Shown here: piece after piece, positions 23,392-24,893 of the stretch | Layout of the letters: each line of letters begins with the position of its first letter | Numbering within the stretch: the first letter of the stretch is position 1 | Source of the DNA: Bacteroides sp. | Lineage (GTDB): Bacteria; Bacteroidota; Bacteroidia; Bacteroidales; Bacteroidaceae | Assembly (NCBI GenBank): GCA_030152865.1 | Contig: JASLIW010000104.1 | Coordinates: forward strand, 1-24,893 | Length of the DNA: 24,893 nt | Direction: 5' to 3' | Position numbers and translations under genes: made by a program | Notes under the pieces: model-generated | Databases searched by the model: none | What the model saw: only the letters and a program-made list of their open reading frames with translations | Told to the model about the DNA's origin: nothing

Positions 23392-24021
23392 TTATTCACC
23401 AACTACAACTTTTGCGTGACGGATGACTTTATCATTAAGCGTATATCCAGTCTGCACGCAATCTATAATCTTACCCTTCAAATCTTCAGAGGGAGCAGGG
23501 AATAGAGTCACAGCCTCATGAAAATCCGTATCTAGAGCCTGACCTTTTGTCTCAATTACTTTTACTCCTTGCTTTTCTAGTGTTTTCATTAACTTATCGT
23601 AAATCAAATCAACACCTTCTTTAACAGCAGCTACATCTGTTGCTTTCTCCATGCTTTGAATGGCGCGCTCAAAGTCATCAATAACAGGAAGAATACTTGA
23701 TATACTCTTTTCACCGCCATTTAATATCAAGTCTGCTTTTTCTTTTAGTGTACGCTTTCTGTAGTTATCAAACTCTGCCGATAAGCGCAAATACCTATCT
23801 TTCTCCTGAGCAATAAGAGCTTGAAGCTTTTCGATCGTATCCTGAGGTGTTTCCTCTTGATCTTCTTTTTCTGTTGATTCCTCAACTTCCTCTGAGGCTT
23901 TTGAGTCTTTGTTTGCCTCTTTGTTTGCCTCTTTTTCAGCAGCTTCTAACTCCTCTTTTAAGTTATCTTTGAATTCTTCGTTTTGATTATCTTCAAATGA
24001 GTTTTTCTTTTTTTCAGCCAT
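23392..24021 (-). CDS. grpE: Nucleotide exchange factor GrpE
   Basis: Exchange factor that releases ADP from DnaK. Length is 209 residues. The first 60 or so are highly charged, Glu/Lys/Asp-rich and probably disordered, with a small repeat KEANKEANKDSK. A coiled-coil helix follows (about 63-110: LQALIAQEKDRYLRLSAEFD then NYRKRTLKEK), then the four-helix dimer region with LPVIDDFERAIQSM, and the beta-wing ending with LNDKVIRHAKVVVGE, which contacts DnaK. The start at 24021 is the only ATG giving the charged leader. It is first in the grpE-dnaJ operon and divergent from an ABC-F gene. I saw no CIRCE repeat (TTAGCACTC with its inverted copy) upstream, so HrcA control is not supported. Confidence 0.95.
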   Translation of the reverse strand: MAEKKKNSFEDNQNEEFKDNLKEELEAAEKEANKEANKDSKASEEVEESTEKEDQEETPQDTIEKLQALIAQEKDRYLRLSAEFDNYRKRTLKEKADLILNGGEKSISSILPVIDDFERAIQSMEKATDVAAVKEGVDLIYDKLMKTLEKQGVKVIETKGQALDTDFHEAVTLFPAPSEDLKGKIIDCVQTGYTLNDKVIRHAKVVVGE

Positions 24022-24106
24022 ATCTAGTATTTCTATTTTTTCTTGTTAGTATTTGAACCTATGCACCCTATAACTAGCAAAAACTTTGCCAGATTTGCTT
24101 TTTTGT

Positions 24107-24126
24107 CAAAATTAGTTCCAAAGATA
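24107..24126 (-). promoter_or_regulatory. Candidate -7 elements for grpE-dnaJ
   Basis: Two exact minus-strand TAnnTTTG matches lie close together: TATCTTTG (24126 to 24119) and TAATTTTG (24114 to 24107), 86-105 bases upstream of the grpE start. Neither has a convincing TTTG -33 box. Two start points, or one housekeeping and one stress form, are possible. Confidence 0.4.
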
Positions 24127-24160
24127 CTGCTTTTATGTCAGATTGTCACCACCTCAGGAA

Positions 24161-24190
24161 GTTGTATTTCCAATTTTATCCTTACCTTTG
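24161..24190 (+). promoter_or_regulatory. Promoter of the ABC-F gene
   Basis: GTTG at 24161-24164 and TACCTTTG at 24183-24190 are separated by 18 bases, close to the Bacteroidota -33/-7 arrangement. The -7 element is 35 bases upstream of the ATG at 24226. Confidence 0.55.
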
Positions 24191-24225
24191 CGAGCGTTTT
24201 ACTAATTTAATATTCAATAAGGTAG

Positions 24226-24893
24226 ATGATAACAGTATCAAATGTTTCAGTTCAATTTGGGAAGAGAGTGTTATTTAATGATGTGGATTTAAAATTCACG
24301 AATGGTAACTGCTATGGGGTTATTGGTGCCAATGGTGCTGGTAAATCAACCTTCTTAAAAGTTATATCGGGTGAGCTAGATGCTACGACAGGCAATGTGA
24401 GTTTAGGTCCTGGAGAGCGCCTATCTGTGCTGAGTCAGGATCACTTTAAATTTGATTCTTATACAGTACTCGACACCGTGCTTATGGGGCACACTGTCCT
24501 ATGGGACATCATGAAGCAAAGAGAAGCACTCTATGCTAAGCCTGATTTCTCCGATGAAGATGGTATTCGTGTTTCAGAACTCGAAGAACAGTTTGCAGAG
24601 TTAGATGGTTGGAATGCAGAGAGTGATGCGGCCTCTTTATTAAGTGGTCTAGGTATAAAAGAAGACTTACACTATACACTAATGGGAGAGTTGAGTGGTA
24701 AACAGAAAGTGCGTGTAATGCTTGCTCAAGCCCTTTATGGTGAACCAGACAACTTGCTTTTAGATGAGCCCACCAATGATTTGGACATGGAGACCGTACA
24801 GTGGTTAGAAGAGTACTTATCCAACTGTGAGCATACCGTCTTAGTCGTAAGCCACGATCGCCACTTCTTAGATTCTGTATGTACGCATACGAT
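24226..24893 (+). CDS. ABC-F family ATPase, YbiT-like (3' end cut by window)
   Basis: Start of a soluble, ribosome-associated ABC-F protein; the frame is open to the last base, giving 222 residues of what should be about 540. It begins MITVSNVSVQFGKRVLFNDV. The first ABC domain shows Walker A G34-A-N-G-A-G-K-S-T42, the segment SVLSQDHFKFDSYTVLDTV, a signature written L156-S-G-K-Q-K-V-R-V-M-L-A-Q, Walker B LLLDEPTNDLDM (D180, E181) and the H-loop VVSHDRHF. There are no membrane segments, as expected. The QDHFKFD segment and N-terminus resemble the YbiT branch, thought to aid translation rather than confer drug resistance; that role is inferred. The signature has Lys in place of the second Gly of LSGGQ. 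Confidence 0.93.
   Translation, partial: MITVSNVSVQFGKRVLFNDVDLKFTNGNCYGVIGANGAGKSTFLKVISGELDATTGNVSLGPGERLSVLSQDHFKFDSYTVLDTVLMGHTVLWDIMKQREALYAKPDFSDEDGIRVSELEEQFAELDGWNAESDAASLLSGLGIKEDLHYTLMGELSGKQKVRVMLAQALYGEPDNLLLDEPTNDLDMETVQWLEEYLSNCEHTVLVVSHDRHFLDSVCTHT

Noticed and set aside
23911..23935. Short direct repeat in the grpE leader
   Set aside because: It encodes the duplicated KEAN unit in a low-complexity charged tail; it is likely slippage and not a functional DNA site.
24077..24089. GCAAA-AAC-TTTGC inverted repeat upstream of grpE as a CIRCE or operator site
   Set aside because: Arms are only 5 bases, do not match TTAGCACTC, and repeats of this size are common by chance in A/T-rich DNA.

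Overview
The window looks like chromosomal DNA of a Bacteroidota bacterium, most likely order Bacteroidales. The case rests on the rnf gene order C-D-G-E-A, the Bacteroidota families DUF4251 and DUF3127, a run of secreted GH92/GH125/GH2 mannosidases, CoaBC with the PAMDLDM variant motif, and TAnnTTTG-type -7 promoter elements in several intergenic gaps. No genus can be fixed from the sequence alone. Coding density is high, no gene-free gap exceeds 300 bases, and I found no tRNA, rRNA, CRISPR array, insertion sequence or phage gene.

Layout. (1) Bases 1-3903, plus strand: the end of an Rnf operon (rnfC partial, rnfD, rnfG, rnfE, rnfA) for a membrane ferredoxin:NAD+ oxidoreductase coupled to ion transport, closed by a strong terminator. 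(2) 3946-4464: a single cobalamin adenosyltransferase gene (cobO type) between two terminators. (3) 4532-4894, minus: a small OB-fold-like DUF3127 protein with an SSB-like acidic tip. (4) 5074-12410, plus: dnaN (sliding clamp), a DEDDh exonuclease, coaBC, recN, rlmB and an exported, apparently inactive trypsin-fold/TPR protein. The first five are tightly spaced and probably co-transcribed from a TATCTTTG promoter before dnaN. (5) 12569-21332, minus: a four-gene glycosidase operon, GH92 - GH125 - GH92 - GH2, with gaps of 6, 11 and 38 bases. (6) 21606-22088, minus: a secreted DUF4251 protein. (7) 22201-24021, minus: grpE-dnaJ. (8) 24226 to the end, plus: the start of an ABC-F ATPase, divergent from grpE.

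The most coherent accessory unit is the mannosidase operon. Two GH92 enzymes of different sequence subgroups plus a GH125 exo-alpha-1,6-mannosidase could strip alpha-mannose from a high-mannose N-glycan or mannan, and the GH2 enzyme could remove the core beta-mannose. One GH92 is a lipoprotein with a K-D-E surface-export-like signal; the other three enzymes have ordinary signal peptides. No SusC/SusD pair, regulator or endoglycosidase is in view.

I did not find a clearly new multi-gene system. The best leads are a second flavinylation-like motif in the tail of RnfG, the SSB-like tip on the DUF3127 protein beside dnaN, the dead-protease TPR protein, and the transporter-less mannosidase operon with one putative surface enzyme.
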